DNA of 50,474 nt, taken from NCBI RefSeq assembly GCF_017635265.1, contig NZ_JAGBLU010000150.1, positions 1 through 50,474 of the forward strand, given 5' to 3'. This document shows positions 15,725 through 25,270 of the stretch, one piece after another. The notes under the pieces are model-generated. The model made no database searches and was not told where the DNA came from. It was given only the letters and a program-made list of their open reading frames with translations. This DNA is from Butyrivibrio sp. GTDB lineage: Bacteria; Bacillota; Clostridia; Lachnospirales; Lachnospiraceae. A program made the translations under genes and the position numbers. The first letter of the stretch is position 1. Every line of letters begins with the position of its first letter.

Positions 15725-16687
15725 TCAAAGTCTCCCCTTTCTAACGATAACCACAAGTTCCCAAACAAGAACCAGTGCAAGAATAATGGCAAAATAATAA
15801 TATATATCCTTAAATACTTCTGCACCCAATCCCTTTTCCACAATAGTCTTGCTACTCTGCTTTATCAGTTCTATTCCGCCCTTAATGGCTGAATTACCGT
15901 CGTTTACATTGTAGTAGGAAATGCCCAGATCCTCAGCCACCAGCTTAAGATTTTCTTCATCAATCCTGGAAACTGCGTCCTGATGAGTCTCATAGTCATA
16001 GATATATCCCCAGCTTCCGTCTTTCATTTTGCCGCCGCTTTCTGTACCATAGCCAAACACAGCACCATCATCAACATACTGGGCAAGATCTTCATAAGAA
16101 GCAAGTTCGCTGCCATTTGTAATCTCACCATCGCTGAAATAAAAAACTATGGTCTTTCTGTTTTCTTTTCTTGAAGAAGAAAGCAAAAGAGATTCTATAT
16201 CTTTATACGGAAGTGAAAGATCACTGCCTGTCGCAGTTTCGGAATCAGGTGAATACAACGTACTCAAAAGATTCTCTATATAATGAAAGTCCTGAGTAAA
16301 CGGAGATAAAACATTTGCTTTGTCGTCAAATGTCACAAGTGCAAAATTCGATCCCGCAAGCTCATTTATTATGTACTCAGCGTCATCTATAACTCCGTCC
16401 ATCCTCATATTCTGCCCGTTATAATCTTCTGCCCACATGCTAAGTGTTGTGTCCACAACAAAAAGAACATCCAGATTTTTGGTAGAAAACTCGTACTCCT
16501 CATCCACAATAACCGGTCTAAGTCCAATGCAGAGGGTTAAAACATAAATAAGGCCAATACGAACGGTTGCTAAAATCTTATCTTTTAATCTGATCGGATT
16601 CCTGTAAACTATCGTCAAGGTAATAAGCAGAGCAAGAAAAAAAACAAAAATCATTAAAGCCACAGGAAAAATAGGTCTTATACTCAT
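15725..16687 (-). CDS. VWA-domain membrane protein, BatB-like
   Basis: 320 residues with two N-terminal hydrophobic segments, a von Willebrand A domain at about residues 70-270 and a C-terminal membrane helix (IYYYFAIILALVLVWELVVIV). The MIDAS metal-site motif is DTTLSMW, a DxSxS variant in which the first Ser is Thr. The later acidic FSDGEITNGS also fits VWA. The start ATG overlaps the stop of the upstream VWA gene (ATGA). This is the second VWA gene of a MoxR-DUF58-VWA-VWA-TPR cluster; such pairs are believed to act at the membrane with the MoxR ATPase. Function is inferred from context. Confidence 0.82.
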   Translation of the reverse strand: MSIRPIFPVALMIFVFFLALLITLTIVYRNPIRLKDKILATVRIGLIYVLTLCIGLRPVIVDEEYEFSTKNLDVLFVVDTTLSMWAEDYNGQNMRMDGVIDDAEYIINELAGSNFALVTFDDKANVLSPFTQDFHYIENLLSTLYSPDSETATGSDLSLPYKDIESLLLSSSRKENRKTIVFYFSDGEITNGSELASYEDLAQYVDDGAVFGYGTESGGKMKDGSWGYIYDYETHQDAVSRIDEENLKLVAEDLGISYYNVNDGNSAIKGGIELIKQSSKTIVEKGLGAEVFKDIYYYFAIILALVLVWELVVIVRKGRL

Positions 16688-17781
16688 CTTTGCAACACCA
16701 ATCCCGCTGACAAACTAAATGCCAGACAAATAATCAAAGCTAAAAAAGGAATATACGGAAGGTCAACCGTCTGTCTTGACATCACAACTTTTACAAGCAT
16801 CGCTTCCTGTTTCTGAATATCCTGAACAATTTCCGATACTGATTGATCTACCGTGCGAACATAGAACTTTCCGCCTGTAGATTCAACGGCACTTTTGAAC
16901 TCATCAAGGCAACTGTCATAATCGTACTCTTCAGGATTGTAGAAAGCCTCTTGACGCGGGAAGATTCCAAATACGGTTACCTTATTCTGAGCACAGGCTT
17001 TTGCGGCATCCTCAAGATCCATAACCTGCGACGTTCTCGCATTTAACTCATTGTCTGTACACATGATGATAACTCTGGTTCTATCCGACTCCCCCAGATA
17101 AGGGAATGAATACAAAGCCGTGCCAAGTCCTTCACCAATAAGAGAAGAGCCCTTATTCCTGTTGTTGTACAGGGTTCCTGCATCATAATAGTCCAGCTTA
17201 AAAGAAATCTCTTTGTACTCCTCAAGAAGTTCGTCAGGAATATAGATATACTCGCCATACTTGTCCTGATATTCTTTCTGAAGGACAAAGTATTCGCTTA
17301 GTTCATCAAGCTTTTGAAGAACATATTCATAATCATCCGTTAAGGGAACATAAGTTACTGTAGACGTATTAAAGATGTTTATTCCGATTCTGTCTCCTTC
17401 AAGCCCCTTAACCACTTCTTTTAAATAATCTGTAATCTCGTAGTTAAGATCGTAAAGAGAATAAGAAACGTCCAAACAAAGAATAATATCTCTTTTTTTC
17501 ACTCCACTGTATATATCATCTTTTCTGTAAGGCCGCGCGACCAAAAATAAAGATGAAACAATACTCCCGATTATACCCGCTATCAGTAAACATCTAAGTA
17601 CAAGATATTTCTTTTCAAGACTCTTATACGCTTTTGTTTCTTTTAGTCTTCCGGTATTGGCCGCCTTGATTCCTTCAGAATATTTAACTCTTGTTTTCTT
17701 TTGTGAATAAAAAAGAATACAAACAACTGCTGCCAAAACAATTATTCCAATAACAACAACCTTTTCATACATCAGCTCCAT
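16684..17781 (-). CDS. VWA-domain membrane protein, BatA-like
   Basis: 365 residues. There are membrane segments at about 8-25 and 62-80, then a VWA domain with an intact MIDAS motif DVSYSLYD (DxSxS), ending in a C-terminal helix (LPYIPFLALIICLAFSLSAGLVL). The layout matches BatA of MoxR-linked operons. The ATG at 17781 has GGAG about 10 nt upstream and overlaps the preceding gene by about 10 nt; a second in-frame ATG three codons on is possible. Large inserts between the VWA strands (EYFVLQKEYQDKYGEYIYIP) are longer than in typical homologues. Confidence 0.82.
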   Translation of the reverse strand: MELMYEKVVVIGIIVLAAVVCILFYSQKKTRVKYSEGIKAANTGRLKETKAYKSLEKKYLVLRCLLIAGIIGSIVSSLFLVARPYRKDDIYSGVKKRDIILCLDVSYSLYDLNYEITDYLKEVVKGLEGDRIGINIFNTSTVTYVPLTDDYEYVLQKLDELSEYFVLQKEYQDKYGEYIYIPDELLEEYKEISFKLDYYDAGTLYNNRNKGSSLIGEGLGTALYSFPYLGESDRTRVIIMCTDNELNARTSQVMDLEDAAKACAQNKVTVFGIFPRQEAFYNPEEYDYDSCLDEFKSAVESTGGKFYVRTVDQSVSEIVQDIQKQEAMLVKVVMSRQTVDLPYIPFLALIICLAFSLSAGLVLQR

Positions 17782-18269
17782 GCTTTGATCACTCCCATCG
17801 CCTTATTGCACGAAAATTCAAGGTTCATACCATTGGCCCTTACATCTTCCCCAAACTCAGGCACATAATATTCCTCAATAAGAGCATCCAGATTAGCAAG
17901 CTTTAACGCCTTCAAATCTCTCAATGTACACTTGGTAACATCTATATTTGTCGCTTCAAACACAAATCCCCTGATTATGAGGCTAAGGCGCTGATATCCG
18001 TCTCTTTTTGAAATCCTGTTCTGTTTAAAATCAGCAATAAGCTGCTGAATCTGCAATGTATATTTTATCTTCGCACTATAAAGATCTATCTGCCTTGGCT
18101 TTTGATAAGCGTTTTTTAACTTTTCCCTATCTGCCACAGTAAACGTATTTTTTATCTTTATAACTGCTATAACAGTGGCTGCAATACCTGCCACAAGTAA
18201 AATACTAAAAACCACAAGCACCCAAATACCGTACTCAAAGGGTGGTTGTAATGTAACCGTAGTTTCCAT
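17772..18269 (-). CDS. Small single-helix membrane protein of the MoxR cluster
   Basis: About 165 residues. A single membrane helix near the N-terminus (YGIWVLVVFSILLVAGIAATVIAV) is followed by a basic, largely helical cytoplasmic region. Its position between DUF58 and the VWA genes is where DUF4381-type proteins lie in other MoxR clusters, which suggests an accessory role, but sequence similarity is not obvious to me. I chose the ATG at 18269 (METTVTLQPPFEYG), which has GAAAGG 7 nt upstream; an ATG eight codons earlier exists. It overlaps the DUF58 gene by about 35 nt. Confidence 0.65.
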   Translation of the reverse strand: METTVTLQPPFEYGIWVLVVFSILLVAGIAATVIAVIKIKNTFTVADREKLKNAYQKPRQIDLYSAKIKYTLQIQQLIADFKQNRISKRDGYQRLSLIIRGFVFEATNIDVTKCTLRDLKALKLANLDALIEEYYVPEFGEDVRANGMNLEFSCNKAMGVIKAWS

Positions 18270-19134
18270 GCCTATACCTTTCAAATAGGACAATAGCCTT
18301 GTCTATTATTTCACTTTCCTTTTTTATAGACACTGCCGAGACTTTTCCCTGTTTACAAGCCTCATGAATCTGATCACACATTTCTTTTCGTATTTCCCGA
18401 TCCAGCTTTTTTAGTCTGTTGTTATGTGAAAAGAAAAATCTCTCATAGCGGCCGCTGTCCAGATCAAAAATATTCTCGCCAACTAAAGAGGCATCCTCTA
18501 TGCCAAAAGCCAAAAGATCGTTGTCTTTGGTAATGGCTCTGTAAGTATCATTACTTATCCCTGCAAGTCCGTCCATATCGGTAATGACCACAATAATCAT
18601 CCTTTTGGGAACCATGCTCAAAACATCCATAAGCGTCTGACTTAAGCTTCTGTCAGTTTTCTCACAGATGTGCTTCTCATATTCATATAGAAGTCTCTCA
18701 AGATGATCCGGGCCGGACTTAAAAAGACTAATGCTTGTCTGACCTTCTTTGGGATAAGCAATAGCAAAGTCAGAGCCATTTCTGCCTGAAATATATGAAA
18801 GCGTCCCAAAAGTCATGAGCGCAACTTCTTTTTTGGAATCACCGCAGGGTGTATCTCCCTGCATTTTCAGTCCGCTGTCACACACAAACATAACGTTGTG
18901 TCTTCTGTCAGTCATATATCTGCGCACCAAAATAGTTCCCATTCTTGATGAAGATTTCCAATCTATGTCATGGACTTCATCTCCCGGAGTGTATTCCTTA
19001 AGATCCTCAAAATCCATACTTCTTCCTTTATGGATAGAATGAAAATCCCCCTCAAGAATATTGGAAGTTTTTTTGGTGGTATAAAAAGCTACTGCCCTTC
19101 GAATCCTTGATAAATATTCGTAATCTATGTTCAT
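18235..19134 (-). CDS. DUF58 domain protein
   Basis: 299 residues, no membrane segment. It carries the DUF58 signature: GRSMDFEDLKEYTPGDEVHDIDWKSS near residues 33-60, then RRYMTDRRHNVMFVCDSG and a VWA-like fold with an altered metal site. DUF58 proteins regularly accompany MoxR ATPases and VWA proteins. It starts 15 nt after the MoxR gene, with only a weak ribosome binding site (GAAAG), and runs into the next gene. Presumed cytoplasmic adaptor between MoxR and the membrane VWA proteins; biochemical role unproven. Confidence 0.9.
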   Translation of the reverse strand: MNIDYEYLSRIRRAVAFYTTKKTSNILEGDFHSIHKGRSMDFEDLKEYTPGDEVHDIDWKSSSRMGTILVRRYMTDRRHNVMFVCDSGLKMQGDTPCGDSKKEVALMTFGTLSYISGRNGSDFAIAYPKEGQTSISLFKSGPDHLERLLYEYEKHICEKTDRSLSQTLMDVLSMVPKRMIIVVITDMDGLAGISNDTYRAITKDNDLLAFGIEDASLVGENIFDLDSGRYERFFFSHNNRLKKLDREIRKEMCDQIHEACKQGKVSAVSIKKESEIIDKAIVLFERYRHGNYGYITTTL

Positions 19135-19149
19135 ATTGTCAGCTTTCTA

Positions 19150-20145
19150 TCATGGTGTCTTTACAGAATTAACAATTCCGTCAATAACTGTCTCAACAGA
19201 AACATTATCTGCAACAGCTGCATAGTTAAGACCAATTCTGTGTCTTAAAACCTGATGGCGCACAAGCTTGACATCTTCAGGTGTAACATATGTTCTTCCC
19301 TGCATAAGAGCTGCTGCCTTGGACATTTTAAGGAAAGCAATTGATGCACGGGGGCTTACACCGATACGAACATACTTTCCAAGTTCAAAGCCCGGTATCT
19401 GGCTTGCTCTTCTGCTTGCTACTACAATACTGGAAATATACCACTTAACCGCATCATCAACATAAACCTGATCTACAATATCCTGTACCTTATCAATGTC
19501 CTTAATTGTCAGTACCGGCGGATCAACTCTTGATATTGTTCCCGATTCGATTCTGCTAAGAATTTCAACTTCTTCGGCAGCTGTAGGATAAGTAATAACC
19601 TCTTTTATCAGGAATCTGTCAGTCTGTGCTTCGGAAAGAGGATATGTTCCCTCCTGCTCAATAGGATTCTGAGTAGCAATTACTATAAAAATATCTTCGG
19701 GCATGCGATATGCCTTGCCGCCGATTGTGACCTGCTTCTCCTGCATTGCCTCCAGCATTGCGGACTGAGTCTTGGCACTTGACCTGTTCACCTCGTCAAG
19801 AAGAACAAAGTTTGCAAATACAGGTCCCAGAATTGTCTCGAATTTCTGTGTGGACTGATTGTATATCTGAGTACCCACGATATCACCGGGTAAAAGATCC
19901 GGTGTGCACTGAATACGTGCAAATTTCCCATCAACAGCATCTGAAATTGCCTTGGCTGCAGTTGTTTTAGCAAGTCCCGGCACAGATTCCACAAGAATAT
20001 GTCCATCTGCTATGATAGAGGCAATAAGTGAAAACTTAAGCCCTCTTTGTCCAACAACCTTAGAATCAAAATAATCAGACAGCTTTCTGATTACGTCCTG
20101 TGAATAATCAAAGTCTTCCTTGTTTATATTGTTATGTTCGTACAT
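19150..20145 (-). CDS. MoxR-family AAA+ ATPase
   Basis: 331 residues, cytoplasmic. Walker A is a variant, ESVPGLAKTT (residues ~54-63), typical of MoxR proteins. Walker B is FVLLDEVNR, sensor 1 lies in IVIATQNPIEQEGTYPLSEAQ and an arginine-finger-type DRF follows. MoxR ATPases act as chaperones for their DUF58/VWA partners. The ATG at 20145 has AGGGG about 8 nt upstream; the frame is open farther upstream, into metF, but those codons are not plausible. It lies 55 nt after metF on the same strand, so it may be read from the purF promoter. Confidence 0.93.
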   Translation of the reverse strand: MYEHNNINKEDFDYSQDVIRKLSDYFDSKVVGQRGLKFSLIASIIADGHILVESVPGLAKTTAAKAISDAVDGKFARIQCTPDLLPGDIVGTQIYNQSTQKFETILGPVFANFVLLDEVNRSSAKTQSAMLEAMQEKQVTIGGKAYRMPEDIFIVIATQNPIEQEGTYPLSEAQTDRFLIKEVITYPTAAEEVEILSRIESGTISRVDPPVLTIKDIDKVQDIVDQVYVDDAVKWYISSIVVASRRASQIPGFELGKYVRIGVSPRASIAFLKMSKAAALMQGRTYVTPEDVKLVRHQVLRHRIGLNYAAVADNVSVETVIDGIVNSVKTP

Positions 20146-20200
20146 CCTTTTTCCCCTAATTGCATCGAAAGCAAAGCCAAAATATTTCAGCTTAAGCTTC

Positions 20201-21064
20201 TTATTTGATAATAGCCCCCAGATTGCGCATGATGCCTGCGGCAATGTCCGGTTTGTTCATGGAATAAACGTGAATATGGCTCACACCGTTTGAAATAAGA
20301 TCAATTATCTGATCGCAGGCATAAATGATACCTGCCTCCTTAAGCTTTTCAGGATCATCCTGAAATCTGTCAACCATAATTTTCATTTTCTGCGGAATAG
20401 TTGAACCGGAAAGCGCAACACTTCTGGCAACCTGTCTTTCATTGGTAATTGGCATGATTCCAGGAATCACAGGAACATCAATTCCCTTTTCCTTTATGCG
20501 ATACAGAAACTGATAAAGTGTCGAATTGTCAAAAAACATCTGAGTAGTCAAAAAGTCACAGCCTGCCTCTACTTTTTCCTTAAGATGCTGAATGTCCTCA
20601 GACTGTCTTGCACACTCAATATGTCCCTCGGGATAACACGCTCCTCCGATACAGATATCAGAATCGATAGACTTGATATCATATATCAGCTCTGTAGCAT
20701 GGTCATAATCAAAATGAGTTCTTCCCTCTTTGGGAATATCGCCTCTAAGTGCCATAATATTCTCAATACCCTTTTCCTTGTAGGTATTGATCATAGCCTT
20801 TACATGCTCCTTGTCGGAAGAAACGCATGTCAAATGAGCAAGCACCGGCACATTATATTTATCCTGAAGATCAGCAGCAATATTGGCTGTATTCTTGCTG
20901 GTTCCGCCACCGGCTCCGTATGTGACACTCATAAAGTCAGGACAAAGAGCTGCAATTTCAGCTGCAGCCTTTTCAACTGCCGGATAACCATTATCTGTCT
21001 TTGGTGGAAAAACTTCAAATGACAGAGTTACTTCTTTTTCCTTCAAAATATCTCTTATTTTCAT
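20201..21064 (-). CDS. metF: 5,10-methylenetetrahydrofolate reductase
   Basis: Reduces methylene-THF to methyl-THF using a flavin, supplying methionine synthesis. 287 residues, with the standard LSFEVFPPKTDNG (catalytic Glu), DFMSVTYGAGGGTSKNT and ALRGDIPKEG motifs, then the GGACYPEGH segment. Length agrees with bacterial MetF. ATG 21064 has AAAGGG 6 nt upstream; an upstream ATG at 21082 would overlap purB. It is 10 nt after purB, probably cotranscribed. The linkage of one-carbon and purine synthesis is logical because both use folate. Confidence 0.95.
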   Translation of the reverse strand: MKIRDILKEKEVTLSFEVFPPKTDNGYPAVEKAAAEIAALCPDFMSVTYGAGGGTSKNTANIAADLQDKYNVPVLAHLTCVSSDKEHVKAMINTYKEKGIENIMALRGDIPKEGRTHFDYDHATELIYDIKSIDSDICIGGACYPEGHIECARQSEDIQHLKEKVEAGCDFLTTQMFFDNSTLYQFLYRIKEKGIDVPVIPGIMPITNERQVARSVALSGSTIPQKMKIMVDRFQDDPEKLKEAGIIYACDQIIDLISNGVSHIHVYSMNKPDIAAGIMRNLGAIIK

Positions 21065-21074
21065 ACTTTTCCCT

Positions 21075-22508
21075 TTATACATTGATCTCTGCCGTAACTC
21101 CGAGATACTCCTTATTCTCCTCTATGATTGGATTTACAACTTCCTTCAGGAACTTTTCAACCTGATGAGCGCTGCATCCCACATACTTTTTAGGATCCAT
21201 TGAAGCCTGCAGCTGTTCAAGTGAAAGCTTAAATGCAGGGTCATTTGCAATAAGCTCTAAAAGATTATTGTCCTTACCCTCTACCTTAACTGTCTTTCCG
21301 GCTTCCATTGAAAGCTCACGGATCTTTTCATGGAGCTCCTGTCTGTCTCCGCCAAGCTTTACCGCATCCATCATGATATTCTCGGTAGCCATGAAAGGCA
21401 GCTCAGCCATAAGGTGCTTTTCAATAACCTTAGGATATACAACAAGTCCTGAAGCAACATTGAGGCACAGATCAAGAATGCCGTCTGTTGCAAGGAATCC
21501 CTCCGGAATAGAGAGTCTCTTATTGGCAGAATCATCAAGAGTTCTTTCAAACCACTGTGAAACTTCTGTAATAGCCGGGTTAAGAGTATCTATTATAACA
21601 TATCTTGCAAGAGAACATATTCTCTCACTTCTCATAGGATTTCTCTTGTATGCCATAGCAGATGAACCGATCTGACTCTTTTCAAAGGGCTCCTCTACCT
21701 CTTTAAGATGCTGAAGAAGCCTTATATCCTGCGCCATCTTGGTTGCAGATGAAGCAATTCCCGCAAGAACATTTATAACCTTCATATCTATCTTTCTGCT
21801 ATATGTCTGACCTGATACTGCCATGCAGCCCTTAAATCCAAGCTTTTCTGCGAGCATAGGATCAAGTCTGTCTACCTTGGAAAGATCTCCGTCAAAAAGC
21901 TCAAGGAAAGATGCCTGTGTTCCCGTTGTTCCCTTTGATCCCAAAAGCTTCATATTATCAATCACATAATCAAGATCCTCAAGATCAATTGTAAAATCCT
22001 GAAGCCACAAAGAAGCTCTTTTTCCGACAGTTGTTGGCTGAGCCGGCTGGAAATGAGTAAATCCGAGTGTTGGAAGATCTTTATACTTGTCAGCAAATTT
22101 TGACAACTCATAAATTACATTTACAAGTTTCTTACGCACAAGCTTAAGTGCGTCTGTCATTATGATGATGTCTGTATTATCACCGACATAGCAGCTGGTA
22201 GCACCAAGGTGAATGATTCCCTTTGCCTTGGGACACTGCACACCATAGGCATATACATGGCTCATTACATCATGACGAACCTCTTTTTCTCTTGCTCTTG
22301 CAACGTCATAATTTATGTCGTCCTTATGCTCTTTTAACTCATCTATCTGTTCCTGAGTAATGTTAAGGCCCAGTTCCTTTTCTATTTCTGCCAGTGCAAT
22401 CCACAGCTTTCTCCAGGTCTTAAACTTCATATCCTGTGAAAAGATGTATTGCATCTCCTTGCTGGCATAACGCTCTGATAATGGACTTGTGTATCTGTCT
22501 GTACTCAT
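21075..22508 (-). CDS. purB: Adenylosuccinate lyase
   Basis: Cleaves SAICAR and adenylosuccinate in purine synthesis. 477 residues. It has the fumarase/aspartase superfamily signature SSAMAYKRNPMRSERI (residues ~286-301) and the catalytic loop context GATSCYVGDNTD. It belongs to the longer PurB type rather than the ~430-residue Bacillus form. The start ATG overlaps the purF stop by 4 nt (ATGA), so translation is coupled. Confidence 0.96.
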   Translation of the reverse strand: MSTDRYTSPLSERYASKEMQYIFSQDMKFKTWRKLWIALAEIEKELGLNITQEQIDELKEHKDDINYDVARAREKEVRHDVMSHVYAYGVQCPKAKGIIHLGATSCYVGDNTDIIIMTDALKLVRKKLVNVIYELSKFADKYKDLPTLGFTHFQPAQPTTVGKRASLWLQDFTIDLEDLDYVIDNMKLLGSKGTTGTQASFLELFDGDLSKVDRLDPMLAEKLGFKGCMAVSGQTYSRKIDMKVINVLAGIASSATKMAQDIRLLQHLKEVEEPFEKSQIGSSAMAYKRNPMRSERICSLARYVIIDTLNPAITEVSQWFERTLDDSANKRLSIPEGFLATDGILDLCLNVASGLVVYPKVIEKHLMAELPFMATENIMMDAVKLGGDRQELHEKIRELSMEAGKTVKVEGKDNNLLELIANDPAFKLSLEQLQASMDPKKYVGCSAHQVEKFLKEVVNPIIEENKEYLGVTAEINV

Positions 22509-23950
22509 TTCTCGTAGTACCCCCTTATATCTTCTTTTGGTGGATCAACAGGATATTTTCCTGTAAAGCATCCCTTACATATTCCAAGCTTTCCGCCAAC
22601 CATTTCCTCTAATCTTTCAATATTCAGGTAGGCAAGTGAATCTGCTCCGATTATCTTGCAGATATCCTCAACATTTCTGTTATATGCAATGAGCTGGTCT
22701 CTGGCCGGTACATCTGTTCCAAAATAACACGGCCATAAAAACGGAGGAGAACTTACCCTCATATGCACCTCTTTTGCCCCGGCATCACGAAGCATCCTGA
22801 CAATACGGTCAGAGGTTGTTCCTCTTACGATAGAGTCATCTATCATAATGATCCTTTTGCCCTTGACTCCACTGGCAAGAGCATTTAACTTGACCTGAAC
22901 GCTGCTCTCTCTGTTTTTCTGTTTGGGCTTGATAAAGGTTCTTCCAATATATGAATTCTTAACAAATGCCTGTCCGTATGGAATTCCTGACTCCATAGCA
23001 TAGCCAAGGGCTGCAACATTTCCCGACTCAGGAACGCCAACAACCATATCTGCATCAACAGGTGAATCTATTGCCAAAAATCTTCCGGCAGCTATTCTGG
23101 CATCATAGACACTGACTCCGTCAATTGTACTGTCAGGTCTTGAGAAATAAATATATTCAAATATACATCTTGCATGTTTTTCTTTTTCGATGCACATTGA
23201 TTTATCTGATACAATGCCGTTTTCAGGAGAAATAGTAACTATCTCGCCGGGCTCCACATCTCTTATAAAGGTCGCACCGATGGTGTCCAAAGCACAGGTT
23301 TCAGAAGCCAAAATATAGCAGTTTTCTCTTCTTCCTATAACAAGAGGTTTAAATCCATACGGATCCCTTGCACCAATAAGCTTTCTCGGTGACATGATAA
23401 CAAGACTGTATGCGCCTTTTATCTTGATCATAGCCCTTCCCACTGCCTCTTCAACAGAGTTTGTCACAAGTCTCTCTCTGGCAATATGATATGCAATTAC
23501 TTCTGAATCAATAGTTGTTTGGAAAATCGCACCTGTGTAAGCGAGCTCTTGACGCAGCTCCGGTGCATTGACAAGGTTACCGTTATGGGCAAGTGCCAGG
23601 GTACCTTTTACATAATTAAGAACTAAAGGCTGAGCATTTTCTCTGGTGCTGCTTCCCGCTGTAGAATAGCGGACGTGACCAACGCCGATATCGCCTTTTA
23701 GTCCATCTAAAATATCCGGTGTAAATGCTTCATTGACAAGTCCCATATCTTTATAACTTGAAACCTTGCCTTTTGGACCGTTAGTCTGACTCACAGCAAT
23801 ACCACAGCTCTCCTGTCCTCTGTGCTGGAGCGAAACAAGTCCGTAATAGATAGATTCTGCTACATCGCCACCATCGAAGTCGTACATGCCAAAGACACCG
23901 CACTCCTCGCCCAGGTGCTTGTAATTCTCTAATCTGTTTTCTCCCACCAT
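22505..23950 (-). CDS. purF: Amidophosphoribosyltransferase
   Basis: First committed enzyme of purine synthesis: PRPP and glutamine to phosphoribosylamine. 481 residues. The ATG at 23950 (AGAGGAG about 6 nt upstream) gives a 16-residue propeptide before the catalytic ECGVFGMYD Cys, as in the Bacillus-type enzyme with a processed N-terminus. The glutaminase part has LQHRGQESCGIAV. The PRPP site is MIDDSIVRGTTS. Cysteines at CIFEYIYFSRPDS, PCYFGTD and CKGCFTG fit the 4Fe-4S cluster of the Bacillus-type enzyme. First gene of purF-purB-(metF). Confidence 0.97.
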   Translation of the reverse strand: MVGENRLENYKHLGEECGVFGMYDFDGGDVAESIYYGLVSLQHRGQESCGIAVSQTNGPKGKVSSYKDMGLVNEAFTPDILDGLKGDIGVGHVRYSTAGSSTRENAQPLVLNYVKGTLALAHNGNLVNAPELRQELAYTGAIFQTTIDSEVIAYHIARERLVTNSVEEAVGRAMIKIKGAYSLVIMSPRKLIGARDPYGFKPLVIGRRENCYILASETCALDTIGATFIRDVEPGEIVTISPENGIVSDKSMCIEKEKHARCIFEYIYFSRPDSTIDGVSVYDARIAAGRFLAIDSPVDADMVVGVPESGNVAALGYAMESGIPYGQAFVKNSYIGRTFIKPKQKNRESSVQVKLNALASGVKGKRIIMIDDSIVRGTTSDRIVRMLRDAGAKEVHMRVSSPPFLWPCYFGTDVPARDQLIAYNRNVEDICKIIGADSLAYLNIERLEEMVGGKLGICKGCFTGKYPVDPPKEDIRGYYEK

Positions 23951-23997
23951 TTGGTTCTCCTCTGAAACTAATGTGAAATTAATGCTCAAACACCAAA

Positions 23998-24026
23998 ATA
24001 ATACCATCTATCTTTTTTTATGACAA
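23998..24026 (-). promoter_or_regulatory. purF operon promoter
   Basis: On the minus strand TTGTCA (24021-24026), 17-bp spacer, TATTAT (23998-24003): a strong sigma-A match, about 40 nt before the purF ribosome binding site. Its -35 box lies directly behind the T tract of the preceding terminator. Confidence 0.8.
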
Positions 24027-24027
24027 T

Positions 24028-24061
24028 GTAAAAAACACCCAAATGTTTTAAACATTTGGGT
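24028..24061 (-). terminator. Intrinsic terminator of the Hsp70-like operon
   Basis: Arms ACCCAAATGTTT (24037-24048) and AAACATTTGGGT (24050-24061) pair perfectly and are followed on the minus strand by TTTTTT. The stem overlaps the stop codon of the 24048-25241 gene, so operon end and purF promoter are packed into 65 bp. Confidence 0.88.
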
Positions 24062-25241
24062 ATTTTTCTTCGTATCTTGAAACCATATCAAGTATTTCCT
24101 GCGCATATTGCGGATAGAGTTTGGCAGTATCTTCAATTTCCTTTTTGGCATTGCCTGCCACAACCATTCTATTGTACTCCATTCGCTTTCTGAGGGACTG
24201 TCTCTGGGTATTAAGGCTATGCCTTATTTCAACTTCCTCATTGTGACTTATGAGAGCTTCAACCTGATGAACCCATATATCAGGGTCTTTTACTCTGTAA
24301 TGCCTTAAAATATAGATAAGATCCTTTTTGTTTGCATCAAGAGTTTTCATTGAATCCTCATATTTCTTCCTTTCCTTGCGCTCCTTTATGTACTTGTCAT
24401 ACATATTATTAAGCTCCGTTGAATTCATTACTCTGTACTTCATGCACAGATAATCTATAAGATTAGTATTGTTCACATACCTGATCTTTACTGAATTCTG
24501 AAGCATTATAAGTCTTGAAATAGACTTTTTTACCAGCTTAAGCTCCACCACAGCACCTGTACTTTGCACATACAAAACAGTTGCAGCAATTGCAGCCAAA
24601 AGAATGCTTATCATAAAGCCCAGACTAACGTTAAGCTTAAGCCCAAACTGTAATACTAATAAAAAGACAATTATCAGGCAAAGAGCTACTCCAACAGCTA
24701 CAGTCAGTTTTTTGGATGTATCCATTGTTCTTTCAAGTTCCTCTTGTCTGAAAAGATAAGCCTGGTGCTCCGAATCAAGTCTCTTTAAATCATTTTTAAT
24801 CTTCTTTTGGTAGTTTTCTGCCTCAAGAAGCTTCTCTGCGCCAATTTTAGCTTCAGTCTGAAGCCTCTCCATATGTTCAAACTCTTCATCGCTCATTTTA
24901 CTCTTGCGATTGGTAAATTTATCCTGCTGCTGCTCAGCCTCTATTATCCTCTGGGCGCAATCAGTGACTTCAGCCCTTTGTTCGGGAGGAAGAGCATCTA
25001 TCTCTTCCATGTCTCTCAAATGACTGGTAACATCTGCATATTCAACTTCAAGAGCATCAAGCTGCCTCGAAGCCTCTTCCATCTGCTGCAAACAGCTTTC
25101 AATGTACTCTCTTCGCTGAACCGGATCATCCATATCCAGATCATTTCTGGTATAGACAATATCATTCCAGTCCTCAAGCTCATTTTGCATCACCCTATCG
25201 TCAGGTCTGTTTTTACCGAAAATAAGATCCAAAAGCCCCAT
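24048..25241 (-). CDS. Coiled-coil membrane protein of the Hsp70-like operon
   Basis: No family recognised. 397 residues in three parts: an acidic, strongly helical N-terminal coiled coil (~25-170, with LQQMEEASRQLDALEVEY), two adjacent membrane helices (~178-200 LTVAVGVALCLIIVFLLVL and ~205-226 LGFMISILLAAIAATVLYV) forming a hairpin, then a second helical region to the end. Both long arms therefore lie on the same, presumably cytoplasmic, side. Last gene of a four-gene operon; 29 nt after the TPR gene, with AGGGGGAA upstream. It could anchor the operon's soluble proteins to the membrane; this is inference. Confidence 0.72.
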   Translation of the reverse strand: MGLLDLIFGKNRPDDRVMQNELEDWNDIVYTRNDLDMDDPVQRREYIESCLQQMEEASRQLDALEVEYADVTSHLRDMEEIDALPPEQRAEVTDCAQRIIEAEQQQDKFTNRKSKMSDEEFEHMERLQTEAKIGAEKLLEAENYQKKIKNDLKRLDSEHQAYLFRQEELERTMDTSKKLTVAVGVALCLIIVFLLVLQFGLKLNVSLGFMISILLAAIAATVLYVQSTGAVVELKLVKKSISRLIMLQNSVKIRYVNNTNLIDYLCMKYRVMNSTELNNMYDKYIKERKERKKYEDSMKTLDANKKDLIYILRHYRVKDPDIWVHQVEALISHNEEVEIRHSLNTQRQSLRKRMEYNRMVVAGNAKKEIEDTAKLYPQYAQEILDMVSRYEEKYPNV

Positions 25242-25270
25242 ACTCTAATTCCCCCTAGATTAATTACGGA

